A stretch of DNA of 64,000 nucleotides from Dryococelus australis (GCA_029891345.1 CM057005.1:68581760-68645759), one strand, 5' to 3'. Positions 10,953 through 23,446 are shown, counted from the first letter of the stretch. The notes: generated by a model not told the origin, from the letters alone. Translations and numbers: made by a program.

Positions 10953-11900
10953 ACTAAGATGAGGTAGACCTCTTATTCGTCTTCTGCGCATGTACCCAAC
11001 ATTGACCTTACCCAGTCCTACACAACTGTCAAAGTAACATGGTTGACCACGACGAACGTGTTTGTTTATATCTGAATTTTAAATGACAAACACTATTAAA
11101 TTAATAACATACCTTTACCAATTTGAATTTAATCAAAAAGCATTACAAAATGGTCAGAGGAAATGTATAAAATCAGCACAAAAGCACTTGTTTACTAAAC
11201 AGTGTTCTAACTTCAAACCCAATCCACGCCATTTTTGCTAGACGTGTAGGCAGAAAAGCAGTTCAATATTGGGATACGGATACTGGTTGTGCGCAGCCAG
11301 CGATATCGGTTTTCCCTTATATATAGTCTATGTCATGGTGCCGTCTGCGCTATCAGTGGCACTGCGGGATTCACGGGTGATTGGTATCACACAGTGACAA
11401 GCGATGTTCCCGTATCACCTTCTTCAATGCTCGACGGTGCATGTCGATCATCACACGTGGCCTACCCGGCCGCGGTTTGTTAAGGTGGCTGCCTGGGTAG
11501 GGCGCCGAACGGTGTGCAGAGCTCCAGCAGAAAACGTTTGATCAAAAAACCGTCCAACGTGTCAGAATGAGGTCTGCTTACGAATAGCATTTAAGAAACG
11601 TTATGCGTCTGTAGGGTATACGTTTTCTAGTTCCTCCATTTCTCTCTAAAGCATGATTTTGTAAGAGTGAAAATGGCTCAAACGAGTGTTTTCGCGGTCA
11701 TTTTAGGTATAAATATTCCAGTGCAAAACAATAAAAAAGGAATGGGGATGTTCATCAAACCTTTATTTTTATTATTAACTTCATAGAATTGCAGGATCTC
11801 CACTGAAAGTCTTATAGAGGTGCGTTATCGATGGCAAGACTACACGCCAGTTCAGTGTTTTGCGCGTAGGGCGATGAGAGAGTTGATGCGCATCTCTCTG
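10953..11900. other. Unassigned mixed-composition DNA
   Basis: A GC-richer patch at 11280-11540 includes TTATATATAG but no convincing initiator or reading frame. No gene or terminal repeat was recognised. Confidence 0.3.
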
Positions 11901-11923
11901 TCACTCCTAGCGCTCCTACGCTT

Positions 11924-12136
11924 TCAGGCTTCAAACGTGCAACATTCCTTCAACCAGGCAGGCGGCCACCACCACCTTAAGTTAGTGCCTTCTTTTTTAC
12001 ACTTCACAATCAGATCCCCGATTTTTGACTTCGGCAACCTGAGAAGGGAGTAAATGGCTCTGGAGGATTGCTTACTGATGTGGCAACCAATGACTACACC
12101 ACATTCGAAGTCGCTGAGCTTCCATGCTCCACGCAT
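11924..12136 (-). pseudogene. Tc1-like transposase N-terminal fragment
   Basis: The minus-strand frame carries the paired-like DNA-binding half of a Tc1 transposase: K-LSDFE-GVVIGCH near the start, then LLRLPKSKIGDLIVK-K-EGT. This corresponds to the first helix-turn-helix, which binds the element's terminal repeats. Translation runs into a stop about 70 codons in. Only scrambled traces of the next domain lie below 11924, and no catalytic DDE part is present. It is a 5' scrap of a Tc1 element. Confidence 0.65.
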
Positions 12137-12348
12137 TCTGCCGGTATCATGTAGCGCTAAAAAACATCAACTTTTTTTCTGGAGAGCCCCCTAATCACGC
12201 TAGGCTAACATGAGCCCTTTCACAGGTATATCTGCTCCCCAGTATGCAATTTAGTAACTAGATAGGTTATTTAGTGGGGTGCATCTCAATTCAAGTCCTA
12301 TATGTCTGACATCGGTTTTAGATGTCAAATTGGGCGCATGCAATGCAG

Positions 12349-13139
12349 TTAAGGTTGAAGTAAAGCAGCTGCCTATGGAGCACTGCACCTGACTGTATAA
12401 TGTGAAGAACTCATAAAAATTAGTACAGACACAATAAAAAATGTCAGAAAAGTGTGATTTATTATATATATGAAATAAGAATGTATATATTTTGCAACAT
12501 TATAAACTATTTTACTGAAATATACTTTTTAATTGTATAAAATTAATCGTTCAATAGAGCCCACATTTTAACAACATCTAAACGCATTTCCGTTTTGGAT
12601 GCTTCGGAAAGCAGAATTTACAAGAAAATTTTCTTTGAAAAAGATTGTCATATTTACTGTGACTAATTGTAATAAAATCTTAGAAGTAGTGTATCATATC
12701 AATTTTATAATTGTCTTTATTTACGTCAGTTTCAGCCATAAATGTTTGTGACAAATGGACGCACATAAAATCGATTATAAAAATTATTTCCTACATTATT
12801 ATTACAATTTTCTTAGACACAATAATAGTAATCATTATGACGATATTCCATGACGAAGATTTTCTTGTAAATTCTGCTTTCTGAAGCATTCAGAATAGAA
12901 ATATGCGTACATTTAGTTAGAAATACAGATTATTTCAATAGATTATTTTCTTATATTTAAAAATAATATTTTAGTAAAATATTTTATAATGTTGCAGAAT
13001 ATATACAATTTTCTTTTATATACATCATAAATTGCACTTTTTTGACATTTTTTTAATGGTGTCTACTAATTTTTTCACAAGTTCTTGACGTATTGTCGGG
13101 TGCAGTGCTCCATAGGCAGCTGCTTTACTTCAACATTAA
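12349..13139. mobile_element. Foldback MITE of 783 bp flanked by TTAA
   Basis: TTAA at 12349-12352 and 13136-13139 flank a near-complete palindrome. The left arm GTTGAAGTAAAGCAGCTGCC and the reverse complement of the right arm match. The pairing continues inward through TGCAACATTATAAA and GCAGAATTTACAAGAAAAT to a loop of roughly 100 bases near 12700-12790. TTAA duplication is the hallmark of piggyBac-type insertion, though the ends lack the usual CCC. No protein is encoded. Confidence 0.8.
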
Positions 13140-14639
13140 GTAGGCTTGGAATCGGCTGTAGGCTAGTCAGAAAGGTGCAGCATAGACTGGGTTTGTTAAG
13201 TGTTGCAGTTACATCCTCACCACGCGTCTCCACAATCAAGTGTATCCAGGAGCATTTATAGCTAAGGTGACAATGCTTCGCAATTATATGACTGTGGGAA
13301 TTATCATGCGGGCTCGTGGATTTCTGGGATTATTTATAGGTAAATTATGGCGGCCTCTGACCAACATCGAGCAATCTGCCTCCTTTTTTGCGGTGGCGAT
13401 TGCCGTAGTTATATCCAAGCGAGAGTTCACGTTTACAAAGGAGCGTCCGGATACTTTTGATCATAGTGTATTACTAGATAAACCTTCGTCTCCATTTTTA
13501 TCTCCTAATATGGGTGTGATGTAGAGAATATTATTTATTGCACATTTGTCGGAGTGCGCAAGTGTTTTGGTGCAATGGCATTCAATATTTTTAGGCATCG
13601 TACTATCAGAAATATACAAAGTTAATGATTTTCGCTGGGTGTCAAAGTGATAAGGATACCAGGAAAGATAATCGTCCCTAGTTGCTTTCAAAACGTTGAA
13701 GGTGCACGGTAATAAAATAATTTTACGTACCCTTCAAGACGAACCCAGGTACCCCACGCAAGGTGACGTAGTGTTTAACACACATGATTCGTATTTGGGG
13801 GGTCCCGGGTTCAGTCAGCCTTATTCTGGTTTTCTATAGTTTTTCAAAACTCGAGGCAAATGGTTGCATTTCTATAGGTCACAGTAGCTTCTTCCCACTT
13901 TGTGATTGCCCAAGCAACTAGTCCCGTCTGAAGGTTCGCGATTCCACAAACTGAGTTCGTATGTTCTAGGCGCTTCTGGGATGCTCGGTCGCATGGACTG
14001 GCTTGATAGCCATATTCGGACAGGTACGCTGGATTTAAATACTTGTAATTGTCGTCCAATTTCAGAAACTTTTATTGATTGCAGTAATTGCACTCAACTT
14101 TCTATGAGACGTGTTTTATACAAGGTACTACTGATCAACTGATTTTGTTTATTTAAAACAGATGTTTCCGAGGTTTGCCGCAATAAAATACACCTGCTTT
14201 CTTTGAATGCAATATGACTCATGTTCTATTCTAAACAACATCACAAATACATTAGACACACTATCAAAATAACAATATAAAATATCTCTATGACTTGACA
14301 ATAATACATAACAAATAAATAAATATGAAACATTCACAACAAAAACATATTTAAAAAACTAAAAAATGTAAAATATATTATTTTTGAACCACTAGATAAT
14401 ATGTTTGTACCCCACTGGTTGTATTAGTTTCATGTCATTAAAAATACACTAATTTTTGTAAAAAATGCAACAACATGAAGGAACCAGCAGAATGAAAGGA
14501 GATTTATTATGCAAATTACCGATGCAATTACAAACTATTACAGTTTCAGAGCAATGCAACAATATTATTTTCAAAAATCAGTATGTTGTTGTAAAGGCTC
14601 CACGAGTTACAATAAACTGCTACACACCGTAAGTAGTAG
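13140..14639. other. Unassigned spacer
   Basis: A 94-codon frame (13240-13524) and several shorter ones lack domains or supporting context. GGGGTCCCGGGTTCAGTCAG near 13799 looks like the end of a retroposed element. The stretch 14140-14640 is strongly AT-rich and featureless. Confidence 0.3.
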
Positions 14640-15150
14640 GACCGAGGGGAGGGGGGTTTCGGGGATAAATTGGGATTAATTGATGGATTATCGATTTGAT
14701 TGAAAGGGTTAATCCCTGATCCGATTTTAATCTGATCAAAAATTGAAAGGATTAAATTAATATGAAAGAGTTACATTTTATTGAAAGGGTTAATCAAAGA
14801 GGGTTTATAAAATGGTTAATCAAAAAAGGGTTAATCTTTAATCGGATTAAATGTTTTATTTATTTTTTATTCTTCCCTTGATTTTCTTTCTTTCTTTTTG
14901 TGGGCAGGAGCTCTGTACGATGTTGATGGTGTGGTGTTAAAAACGACTGACCAGAGTGGTGGGTTGCAATATCTTATATAAGTGTAGAGTTGAGTGCAAG
15001 AGTGGACTAAGGTTATTTTTTTAAAAATATTTTTTTCTAATTTTGAGGTGTTTGGAGGGATGTTGGTGGTAGATAGTCGATTTTTACGAATATATTTAAC
15101 ACACAAGAGAATTAAAGAGAATTCAAACGACTTCTAAGAGTTACCTGAGT
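14640..15150 (-). repeat. Promoter-bearing repeat family B, inverted copy 2
   Basis: On the minus strand it holds TATATAAG (14980-14973), the initiator TCAGTC (A at 14948), CATCGTACAGAGCTCC, the TTAACCCTTT tail and a CCTACTAC end near 14636, all matching copy 1 at 9661-10115. The copies face each other 4.5 kb apart, so transcripts or DNA could fold. Confidence 0.6.
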
Positions 15151-15605
15151 GTAAATGTTATGTTTTTTGGGGTATATTGCCAGTAGATGGTGGTGGGAGT
15201 TAGCCAACTTTTAAAGATGTGATTTACATGTTAAACGATCTGTTTTCCGAATGCAATTAAATGTTAGAGAAATTCAGAGTGTTCTACGTATGAATAAATA
15301 ACATCTGATGTCAACAAGTGCAAACTAAATGAAATCCAACTAGTTAGTATGAATAAATAAATATTTCCAAACTCGCATTTAAATTAAATGATTTGAATTT
15401 TAAACACACACAATAGCATAATAGAAATACACGTGCACTACTTAATGCCTCTCGCCTTGAATATTTTTTAAAATATGTCACTTTGATGTGGAGTCTGATG
15501 TATTAATGAGTCCAGCATAGCAACTACAGTGTCTAATATGCTGTGTGTGTGGAGAGTCTAATTATATAGGTGTAGCGAAACCGGCGTCTTGAAGGCGAAT
15601 GAGTT

Positions 15606-15795
15606 GAAATTTACGAGAAAAACTGTGTATTCGTTCTACAACAGACAACAAAATAATAATTTTTGAACTAAAGTTTCACTATCTTCAGAATAATTTACTT
15701 TCAACACAAATTATTTCCATGGAAGCAGAGGGACACTCGGATGACGCGAAGAAGTACTTAAGCCCGCAAAGTGTAATCGTGCAACACTTTATAGA
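15606..15795 (+). repeat. Dispersed 190-bp repeat, copy 1
   Basis: The stretch AAATTTACGAGAAAAACT...GTGTAATCGTGCAACACTTT matches 19165-19360 in the same orientation with scattered substitutions. At the second site it is joined directly to a family B end. Confidence 0.7.
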
Positions 15796-15933
15796 GACGT
15801 ACTACAAATTTCCATTAAATCTGTGAAATTTATGTCACTTGGTAACAAAAAAAAGTCTACCGAACACAGAAATTGAAAATCTTATCGCAATATTGACTAA
15901 ACACGCGAAAAAAAGTTTCCCGACAAAATATGT

Positions 15934-16880
15934 TTATATTAAAACGTTAATCGCGGGTAGCACTATAGAGATGAAGGTAGGTGCGATGGTCGCCGGAGCA
16001 TAGTTTGAGCTACCCCCGAGGGTGGCCTCATCGGCTGCCAAGTGTCTAGAGGTATGGTGTTTAGCTGATTCAGAGGAGCTGACGAGTAGCACATCCGTCT
16101 CCCGCAAGTATTGATGAATGGTTGAATATGGACCTGACTGCCTGTAGATATGTAGATCGGGTCCTGCCTCCCTGTACCCCCTTTCCCCTACCCACCCGTC
16201 GTCAATGCGCGTTGCCCCGAGTTGCCCATGATTGTAAAATGTTTTAAGTAATTTCTTAGCTGGCGTCAACTGTCTACTTGCATTCACATTGGAGGAGGCC
16301 TGCCTGCCACCCCCTCACACCCCAACCACCCACCCCCACCCTTCACCCCTCGCCTTCAGAGCTGATCCGACTCCACGATGCCAACCACCTCTATGCCTCC
16401 TACCATCTCTCGCCAGAGTGCAAGGTCCTGAGGGTCATTCACCCATTAGCCCGTGATTGTCATTTTCCACAACTGATTCAAGATGGGGACAAATGCCTAG
16501 TTTCATGCAGATCGGGAGCTGGCTACTCGTAGCCTCCCTACCCTCCACCCTTCGCCTTCAGAACCAACTCTTGTCCAGAGGAATGTGCCCCCGACACCCC
16601 TACTCCAGAAGCTGTTTTTTGTGCGAAAAGCGAATTCTTCTCCAAGACCACAGCTACGGACCCCTCCCCCACTTAAGTATTAAGAAAGTGTTTTTTCTAG
16701 TGCTGGTTTCCCTGCTTCGGTTCGAAGGCCCTTCGCCTCCAGAGTGCTGCCTCAGCTATGGACAAAGCTTGCTGCAAGGCCAAAGTAATGGTTTCCCTAG
16801 GGAGACAGCAGCGGATTTTGAACTGACCTGGACTATTTTCCTTCTCCTCTACCATCTGTTATTTTCGCTCGGACACTGAA
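15934..16880. other. GC-rich unassigned block
   Basis: Long frames exist on both strands (15934-16287 minus; 16278-16532 and 16457-16879 plus). Composition is proline- and serine-rich through CCACCC-type simple sequence, and no domain is recognised. The block stands out from AT-rich flanks and may be an old LTR or retrogene remnant. Confidence 0.3.
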
Positions 16881-18430
16881 GCTTCCTTCTATTATTTTTT
16901 CGAGACGCAAGAGCGTAGCGCATTCTCAGCGAATTAAAAAAATGTCACATCTCCCGCCTATAAAACTTTATTTACCTCATCATTAAGAAATACATTCCAA
17001 ACGTATTTAACACACAATAAATTCAATTTTACATATAAACCGTTCTCTGTCAACTTCCTACCCCCCCCCCCCCATTTTCCACCAATCTTTATTAACGTTT
17101 CCAAAAATCTTTATTCCCGTTTCCAAAAATCTTACAAAACATTTTAAACTTTATTCCCGTTTTCCAACAACTTTTAACTAATCACTTATTAAATTTCATA
17201 TCAACACAGCTATAAGACATGATTTTAACTCGCTGAGATTTTAAACATTGAAAGAACACATTTTTTCATAACACGTATTTTTATTCAAGTTTTAACTATT
17301 ACAATGTAAGCAAATACTCAAGCTAAACTTTATTTTCAACCATTTAAAACGTACATTAAACAAACATGTTGGAAAATATGTTTTAGTTTCAATCCAACAT
17401 ATATTTATTCATCTAACAGACAAAACAATATATTTCATGTATAGTTAATCCTAGCCCAGAATTTTTAGAGAGTACTATCATATGGGAAAATATAATACAA
17501 TCTCGCTAAAGTTTATTTGGGAAAGATGGTTAACTACAGCGATGCGTTTTTACAAAAGATACAGCGACGAGTCATTCTAAAACCTCATGTACAATACCAG
17601 CTAACGGATAATCGACAATTAAGTGTATGCGAGAGTGGGCAAAACTGAGGTTTCGAGAGCCGATGAGGGTGAATCGCTCGTGGGAGTGGGAGTAGCGAAT
17701 GAACTTTGCATGGCCGAACTGGGTCACGACCAGGTGGGAGATATGCATGGAATGAAGCGGGCGTGGGAATGCTTCAGAAAGACGTCACAGTCTGCACTGT
17801 ATGCCACTATCATTACCCATCTGCTTCCATTCGCCCGACAACTTTCCCTTTATGCGCAGAGTTTGATGCTCGCCGCTGCTGCCTATACAATAGGACTAGG
17901 AGGGAGAACTTCCCCCATACCTCCGCCACACCCACAAACTTCACTCCACGATGCACATTGCCCTGTCCGCAGCCTGGCTTCAGTAATGAATTGATCGCGC
18001 TTTACGACCTGTCTCGCCCTCGTATTTCACAAGATTCCACTTTTCACTCCAGGCACATGCATCTTTTTTTAGAATATAACAGCGAAAATTTAAAACTTGC
18101 GCTATTGCATTTCAGTTTAAACCTACTTTAAACGATATTTTTTGAGAGAAAAATATTGCATTAAATAAAAAGTTTGAATCTTACAGCATCAAAAAAATTA
18201 ATGAAATCATATACACCGTAAAAAAATTCAAATTTCTGCACCATCAAAAACTTTTAAATAGTGATATACCATCAAAAGTTTTTTTTTAGAGTGGGGAATA
18301 GTATTTTGCTCTCTTAAAACAAATCTTTTCCCAATAACTCTTTTGTTACAAGCAAATAAATATAACCTACCACAAACAATTATGAATCCCAGAAAAGTAT
18401 TCTGATAAACTAGCGTTGAAGTGACATTAC
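16881..18430. other. Unassigned spacer with a poly-C run and a dispersed repeat
   Basis: There is a poly-C run at about 17061-17074. At 17950-18040 CGCGCTTTACGACCTGTCTC matches the reverse strand near 3010-3040. Frames at 17623-17994 and 17706-18131 overlap in different phases and show no domain. Confidence 0.35.
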
Positions 18431-18439
18431 AATTAAAAG

Positions 18440-19111
18440 GATTTAATCACACTGGATTATCGCTCCAGCCAAATAAAACCAAACTGTAAACTGTGATAGA
18501 CTACTTAAAATTAATAACAAAGTACTATCTAGAGTGGAGTCCGCAAAATTTTTGGGACTGCTAATTGATCAGAACCTTTTGTGGAATATTCATGCAAATA
18601 ATGTTAAGAATAAACTTAAACCAGCTGCAGGGGTCCTGTGGAGAACAACAGATTATGTTACAGTACAGGCACTAAATAATATCTACTATACCAATTTCCA
18701 TTGTCATATGCTATATATGTTATGTATCTGGGAAATATGTAATAAACAGCTGTTTCATAGTATAGAGGTAATTCAAAACAGAGTAATCAGAAATGTTTCT
18801 GGTTATGATACTAGAAAGTGTGTGAAGGATATGTATGTCGAACAAAGAATATTACCTCTAAAGATGATAGTAGAAGAAGAACAAACTAAATTAGTCCACA
18901 AATTATTCAGAAATTTACTAAAAGTAGTTTGCAATACAAGTTTAAGAAAGATGTTCGTTCCTATAACACAATAAATTCTTACTGCTTAGACATAAGTAGA
19001 GTTAACACTGTAAAATTAGGAACAGAGTTAAGAAACATACAGAACGAAACAATATTTAAACTGCAATTGAAAAATGTTGTTTGGGAAAAATTCTGTGATG
19101 ACAATAGATGA
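18440..19111 (+). pseudogene. LINE reverse transcriptase C-terminal fragment
   Basis: The frame at 18534-18974 reads as the thumb and following region of a jockey/CR1-type non-LTR reverse transcriptase. FLGLLID...L.W..H opens it, then a VLWRTTDYVTVQALNNIYY-like helix, IEVIQNRVIRNVSGYD, and a closing ILPLKMIVEEE segment. The tail continues in another frame at 18929-19108 (TVKLGTELRN), so there is a frameshift near 18950. Upstream, QPNKTK-like residues near 18470 fit the LN..KT motif but are out of frame. It is 5' truncated, as usual for LINEs, and cannot be active. Confidence 0.75.
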
Positions 19112-19119
19112 ATTGAAAG

Positions 19120-19545
19120 TTATAATTTCTTTCTTTCTTTCTTTTTGGGTGGGGGTAGCAGGAGCTCTGTACGAAATTTACGAGAAAAACTCTGCATTTG
19201 TCCTACAACAGACAACGAAACAATAATTTTTAAACTAAAGTTTCACTATTTTCAGTATAATTCACTTTTAACACAAATTATTTCCGTCGAAGCGTAGGGA
19301 CACTCAGCTGATCTGAAGAAAAACTTAAGCCTGCAAAGTGTAATCGTGCAACACTTTATTTAACCCTTTCCATTTTTGATCAGATTAATAAATTTCTATC
19401 AGATTAAGATCGGATTGAGCATTTTTGATCGGATTAAAATCGGATTAAGGATTAACCCCTTTATATTAATTTGATATTAAATCGATAATCCGATTAATCG
19501 AAGTGGCCTAGGATAGGCAAGCCCCTACTACTACCGTATAATCGA
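19120..19545 (+). repeat. Composite: family B tail joined to the 190-bp repeat
   Basis: GCAGGAGCTCTGTACG (19159 on) is immediately followed by the 190-bp repeat seen at 15606. A TTAACCCTTT / GATCGGATTAA tail runs to about 19500, and the segment ends near CCCCTACTACTACCGT (19526 on). The order differs from copies 1 and 2, so this is a rearranged relative. Confidence 0.55.
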
Positions 19546-19649
19546 ATCAAACATGTCCTGTGTGTGCTCCCAGGGAATCGCCTGCTACCCCCGGGTCCAT
19601 AGTTCATCGGTAATGGCTACTGGATGAGAACGACGGGGTAGTTACCCAG

Positions 19650-20870
19650 CGAACCCATCTCAGACATGTTCACTAGATGGCATTGGGCGAAGATGCAGGG
19701 CAGGAAAGAGCTTCATCTGCCTTGCTTCGCAGAGGACCTGGACATTTCTGGCGACATGTGCTCGGGCGCTGTTTCGTTGGAATATGTCTCTAGGAATGTA
19801 CTGGAGGAAGACTGCTACTTCAGCCTTCCCAACTTCCCTAACGCACCGGCCGCTGTCAAGAATGGCCACCATTCATAGCAGCCCAGATTGTCGAAGATAA
19901 CTGAATTATTCCCAATTTGTGATGCCCATTGTTCGTGCAGTAAGACGCTGGACAGCGCACTCGGTAGATGGTGCTCACCTTGGCAAAGGCTGTTCACGGT
20001 AAAATGAGCACTTTTGAAAGCCCTGCTTCAGATATACATGTATGCTCGTTATGTATAATTCCGCCTTATGTAAAATTAACAATGCCATGCGCCTCATCAC
20101 TTTATTCATGCGTCGGTCAAGTGAAACTGTGACAATATTAGAAAAGGATATCTTTTACAAATCTGCTAATTTAAACACTATTGCAATAAAAAAAAAAAAC
20201 AGAAAGCGAAATAAATAATTTAAATTATTACAAATTGTTACCTAATACTTTTTATTCCACGTTAAGATATGGAACTACTTTCCATCCATCGTTACCAACT
20301 TCACTGGACGCACGTCACTCAGAGCGCCCGTTAAAATATATGTCTATGTTGGCAGGGGCAGTGAAATTTTCCTGATGTTGATTTCTAAATTGCTCACTTT
20401 ATCGTGAACAGCCTTTATCGTCGATCGTGTTTGTGGCGGCCATTGTAATCAAAGTTGATGAAGGAATCGTTCGAAAACTCGACTTGTTGCCCCAGCATGT
20501 CAGTAGGCGTGTTCGTGAGTCCGTTAGCTACAGACTGAGACGTCGATGGTCCACGCTCACGGGTATCCCCCCACAAAGGAATGCGTTCATGCAGTCCTCT
20601 GCGAGGCAGATACTGTCAGATCTGTTGCAGTGCTCAAGCGCTGTAACACTTGAGACGAAGCTGAACGGCCCTTCGCTGCCATGCGGGTGAGGTGTCTTTG
20701 TCATCCCGTAGCGTCGTCACATTTCGTGGTCCAGTTCCGGGTTTTCGACTCGTCCTATTCTCTTTAGGGTGGTCTCTTCTAAGCACTACAGCAAGGTAAC
20801 TCTTGGAACACACGTAGTGCAATGCAATAGACATAACGAATAATTTACACGCACTGATCAAGTGGCAGTT
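19650..20870 (-). pseudogene. Tc1-like transposase split by a MITE
   Basis: On the minus strand, 20861-20634 carries a TGPRNVTTLRDDKD segment like the second DNA-binding half of Tc1-like transposases. After a foreign insert (20415-19986) the frame resumes. It then has CVREV.KAEVAVFLQYIP and QRNSARAHVARNVQVL, which is the DDE-domain D-N-A-R-P-H region with the catalytic D now S, and an SEHV remnant of the PIEHLWD motif. Frames shift several times. This element was dead or died when the MITE landed in it. Confidence 0.6.
19986..20415. mobile_element. MITE, complete, 430 bp, inside a Tc1 transposase
   Basis: Terminal inverted repeats are AAGGCTGTTCACGGTAAAAT on the left and AAGGCTGTTCACGATAAAGT (reverse complement of the right end). 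The right flank is TA and the left is CA, a single change from the expected TA duplication. Internal sequence matches the copy at 35225-35646 in reverse orientation. A TA target points to the Tc1/mariner superfamily; no protein is encoded. Confidence 0.85.
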
Positions 20871-22739
20871 AAATTTCCATAAACATGAAAAGGTATATAA
20901 CGAAAAGGAACTAATATAGCTGGACAGCAGATATGAGCATTAGAATGAAGACTACTTTTTATATTAACTGTAATACGGAGATTAATACTGTCATACAATT
21001 ATCGATAATTAATACATTTATCACGCCAATTAGAGACGACAACATTTATTTTTTAGTGATAACATAACCTGTACATCATATATGTTTCTTCGTAGGTGAA
21101 ATCGGAAGATAGAACAAGAAAAGTCCAGTCTACTATTTTTTAAAAGTATTTGTCACACTGGCTGAATTTATGAGTTGCAGTTTCAGGCAGCGGACTTTCA
21201 CATATACGATATCGCAAGGATCATCTCACAAAGTATGTTTGCAACATTCACGACATGCGAGTCGAAGGATATTTAACTGGTAGGCTTCCTAAGCCGACTT
21301 TTGGAGATGGAAAAGACGTTTGAAGCCTGTCTTTGACTATCAATCTTTCGTGTCATGTACTTTTTAAACGGTACAGATTTAATTTGTAAGTCAATTAAAA
21401 CATCAATGTCATCAATTTTCTCACTATATGGACTACTTGCAGGGAATATTGTTCAATTTCTTGATATCCTTAGTGATGAGAGATTAAAGTTAAGTGTTTT
21501 CCTCCTAATTTAATATGTGATGGATTAACATGTTCAATACTTGATACGACCAACTACTATTTTCATCTCCATTTACTGAAATAAACGTAACGAGGCGATT
21601 TTTTGCAGCAAGCACAGCTGTTTCAACAAGCAAACAAAGTAGCGGCCACGGAAGGCGGAGATACGTATTGCTCTCCTTGGTAATTTTTATCTTTGGATCA
21701 GTGTTAATTTTTGTGAGAAATATTTGGCTGGGAGGAAGACGGACTTGGTCACTATGGCCTATTGAGCGCAGAAGAGTTCATTACTACAGCTCGTTGAGGC
21801 CTGTTAAACACCGCGGCGGCGCGCGGCGGGCAGTTGGCGCAACATTGAGTGCGCCATGGATGTGACAGGATGTGACCACTTAACGCTCGTATCTGCGATA
21901 TCCCGTTTCACTCATAACCTGTCCCAATGTCGGGCTCATACATGTTAGAAATCACACCAGCTATGTATAGATTGAGATAAAAGGGACGAAGAACACATGG
22001 CTGGGTGGTGAAAGGAAGGACACCACACTCACATTAATTCCTGTTATTTAATGAGGAAACTGCATAGAGAACGTGCAACGAACACACTCCTGCACAAAGG
22101 AGGGTACACATTTTTAGTCCACAGCTTTGAGTTTTTTATGTTATCACATATCTGGTTTTAAGATAGCGTATTATTTAGGACACTTTTACAGCATTACATA
22201 ATTAATTTGTAGTTGTACAAATTTTTAAAAATTACGCACTGGAATATATGCAGTAACAAGACAGGGTTGTCTAACTATTTTCAAACGAAGGATTTGAACC
22301 CAGCCTAGAAAATCTTTTAGTTATAGCAAATTCATTTTGTAATTTTGTATGCAGCCACTGGCCGTAGCACCAGGACACATGAAAACTACGAATACAGAAG
22401 TAAAAGTGCAGCAATACAGCACGAGTTGCAAACTGTAACAGCACTCGTCTTCAAATTGGCCTCATTTGGTGTCGAAACGGCAGAATGTCATTCAGCACCA
22501 GGGTAATAGTTTGCCGTACGGTAGCCAGACCACCAAGGAATAATTCACAGCACGCGGGAACCAATCAGACACAAAAACCATTACTGGAGACTCATGCAGC
22601 CTACACGCACATAAAAAATGTCTGTTTCATGGCAATTAGGCGATCACAGTGTAGAGGGTCTGTTATTAAAACACATTAATCGTAACACCGAGGGCAATCC
22701 CATAGAGTTTCGCAGGAATATGAAAATGCAACTATGACT
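20871..22739. other. Unassigned spacer
   Basis: AT-rich with a CpG-rich patch near 21800-21850 (CCGCGGCGGCGCGCGGCGGG) that stands out but has no promoter motif or frame. Near 22290 GGATTTGAACCCAG resembles the reverse of a tRNA B box. Nothing else was recognised. Confidence 0.3.
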
Positions 22740-22740
22740 G

Positions 22741-23446
22741 TACTGTAAAAAAATTTTTCCTTTATTTTACGGAAAAGTGCTGGTAAAAATTTACCCAGAG
22801 GTGTTCGTGAACTCTCCGTAAAATTACGGACACATTGATTGTCAAAAACGGACTTTCCGTAAAATTCACGGAACCTCTCTGTTAATTCCCTAGTTAGTTT
22901 TCTGTACTTAGGCCCTACCTATAGTTTAAATAATTTTTAATATCTATTTTATTTTAATTTTCATTATGTGGGTGTTCTACTGCGTATAAAAAGATATTAA
23001 AAAAAGTTAAAATATTTTATACTTACGCAAGATTTGAACCCGAGACAAAAATTGCAAATTCATGACCCTAAGCATTTACCTACAACTCTCACGTGGTGAA
23101 TCTTGTATAACATTTTAATTTATATATTAGTCACATAAGCAACTTTTTTTTTTGTGTTACAGACGCCTGTTGCTACTTTTTAATTTTTGAAAGAGCAGGT
23201 CTTAGTGACATGGATAACCTTAACTGCCGCAGAAACAATAATGTCCTGGTTACAGTGGCGAAGAAAGCTTCGCGTAGACTCGCCATTGCTCATGCCAGAA
23301 ACCCGAAGTTATTGGAAATACGGAGATTTTCCGTATTTTGTATTTACGCACTTAGTTCCGTTTTTCGTCATTACGGATTGTGTTTCCGTATGTCCACTGT
23401 GCATTTGCGTAAACATTTCCGTAAATAGAAGGAACATTTTAACATA
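22741..23446. mobile_element. Possible TIR element with TTTACGGA motifs
   Basis: The left end TAAAAAAATTTTTCCTTTATTTTACGGAAA and the reversed right end TTAAAATGTTCCTTCTATTTACGGAAA align over about 30 bases with mismatches. Subterminal zones at both ends are dense in TCCGTAAA / TTTACGGA. The inner part holds a CGGGTTCAAATC-like B box on the minus strand near 23030. No clear target duplication was found, so this call is tentative. Confidence 0.4.

Noticed and set aside
13240..13524. 94-codon open frame as a membrane protein gene
   Set aside because: Hydrophobic patches only; starts at GTG, no splice or promoter support, and AT-rich drift explains it.
15934..16880. Overlapping long frames as genes
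   Set aside because: Frames occur on both strands in a GC-rich, proline-coding simple sequence; no domain or splice context.
17061..17074. Poly-C, poly-G (50656-50672) and poly-C (61861-61873) runs as functional tracts
   Set aside because: Ordinary simple sequence, possibly length-uncertain in assembly; no context suggests function.
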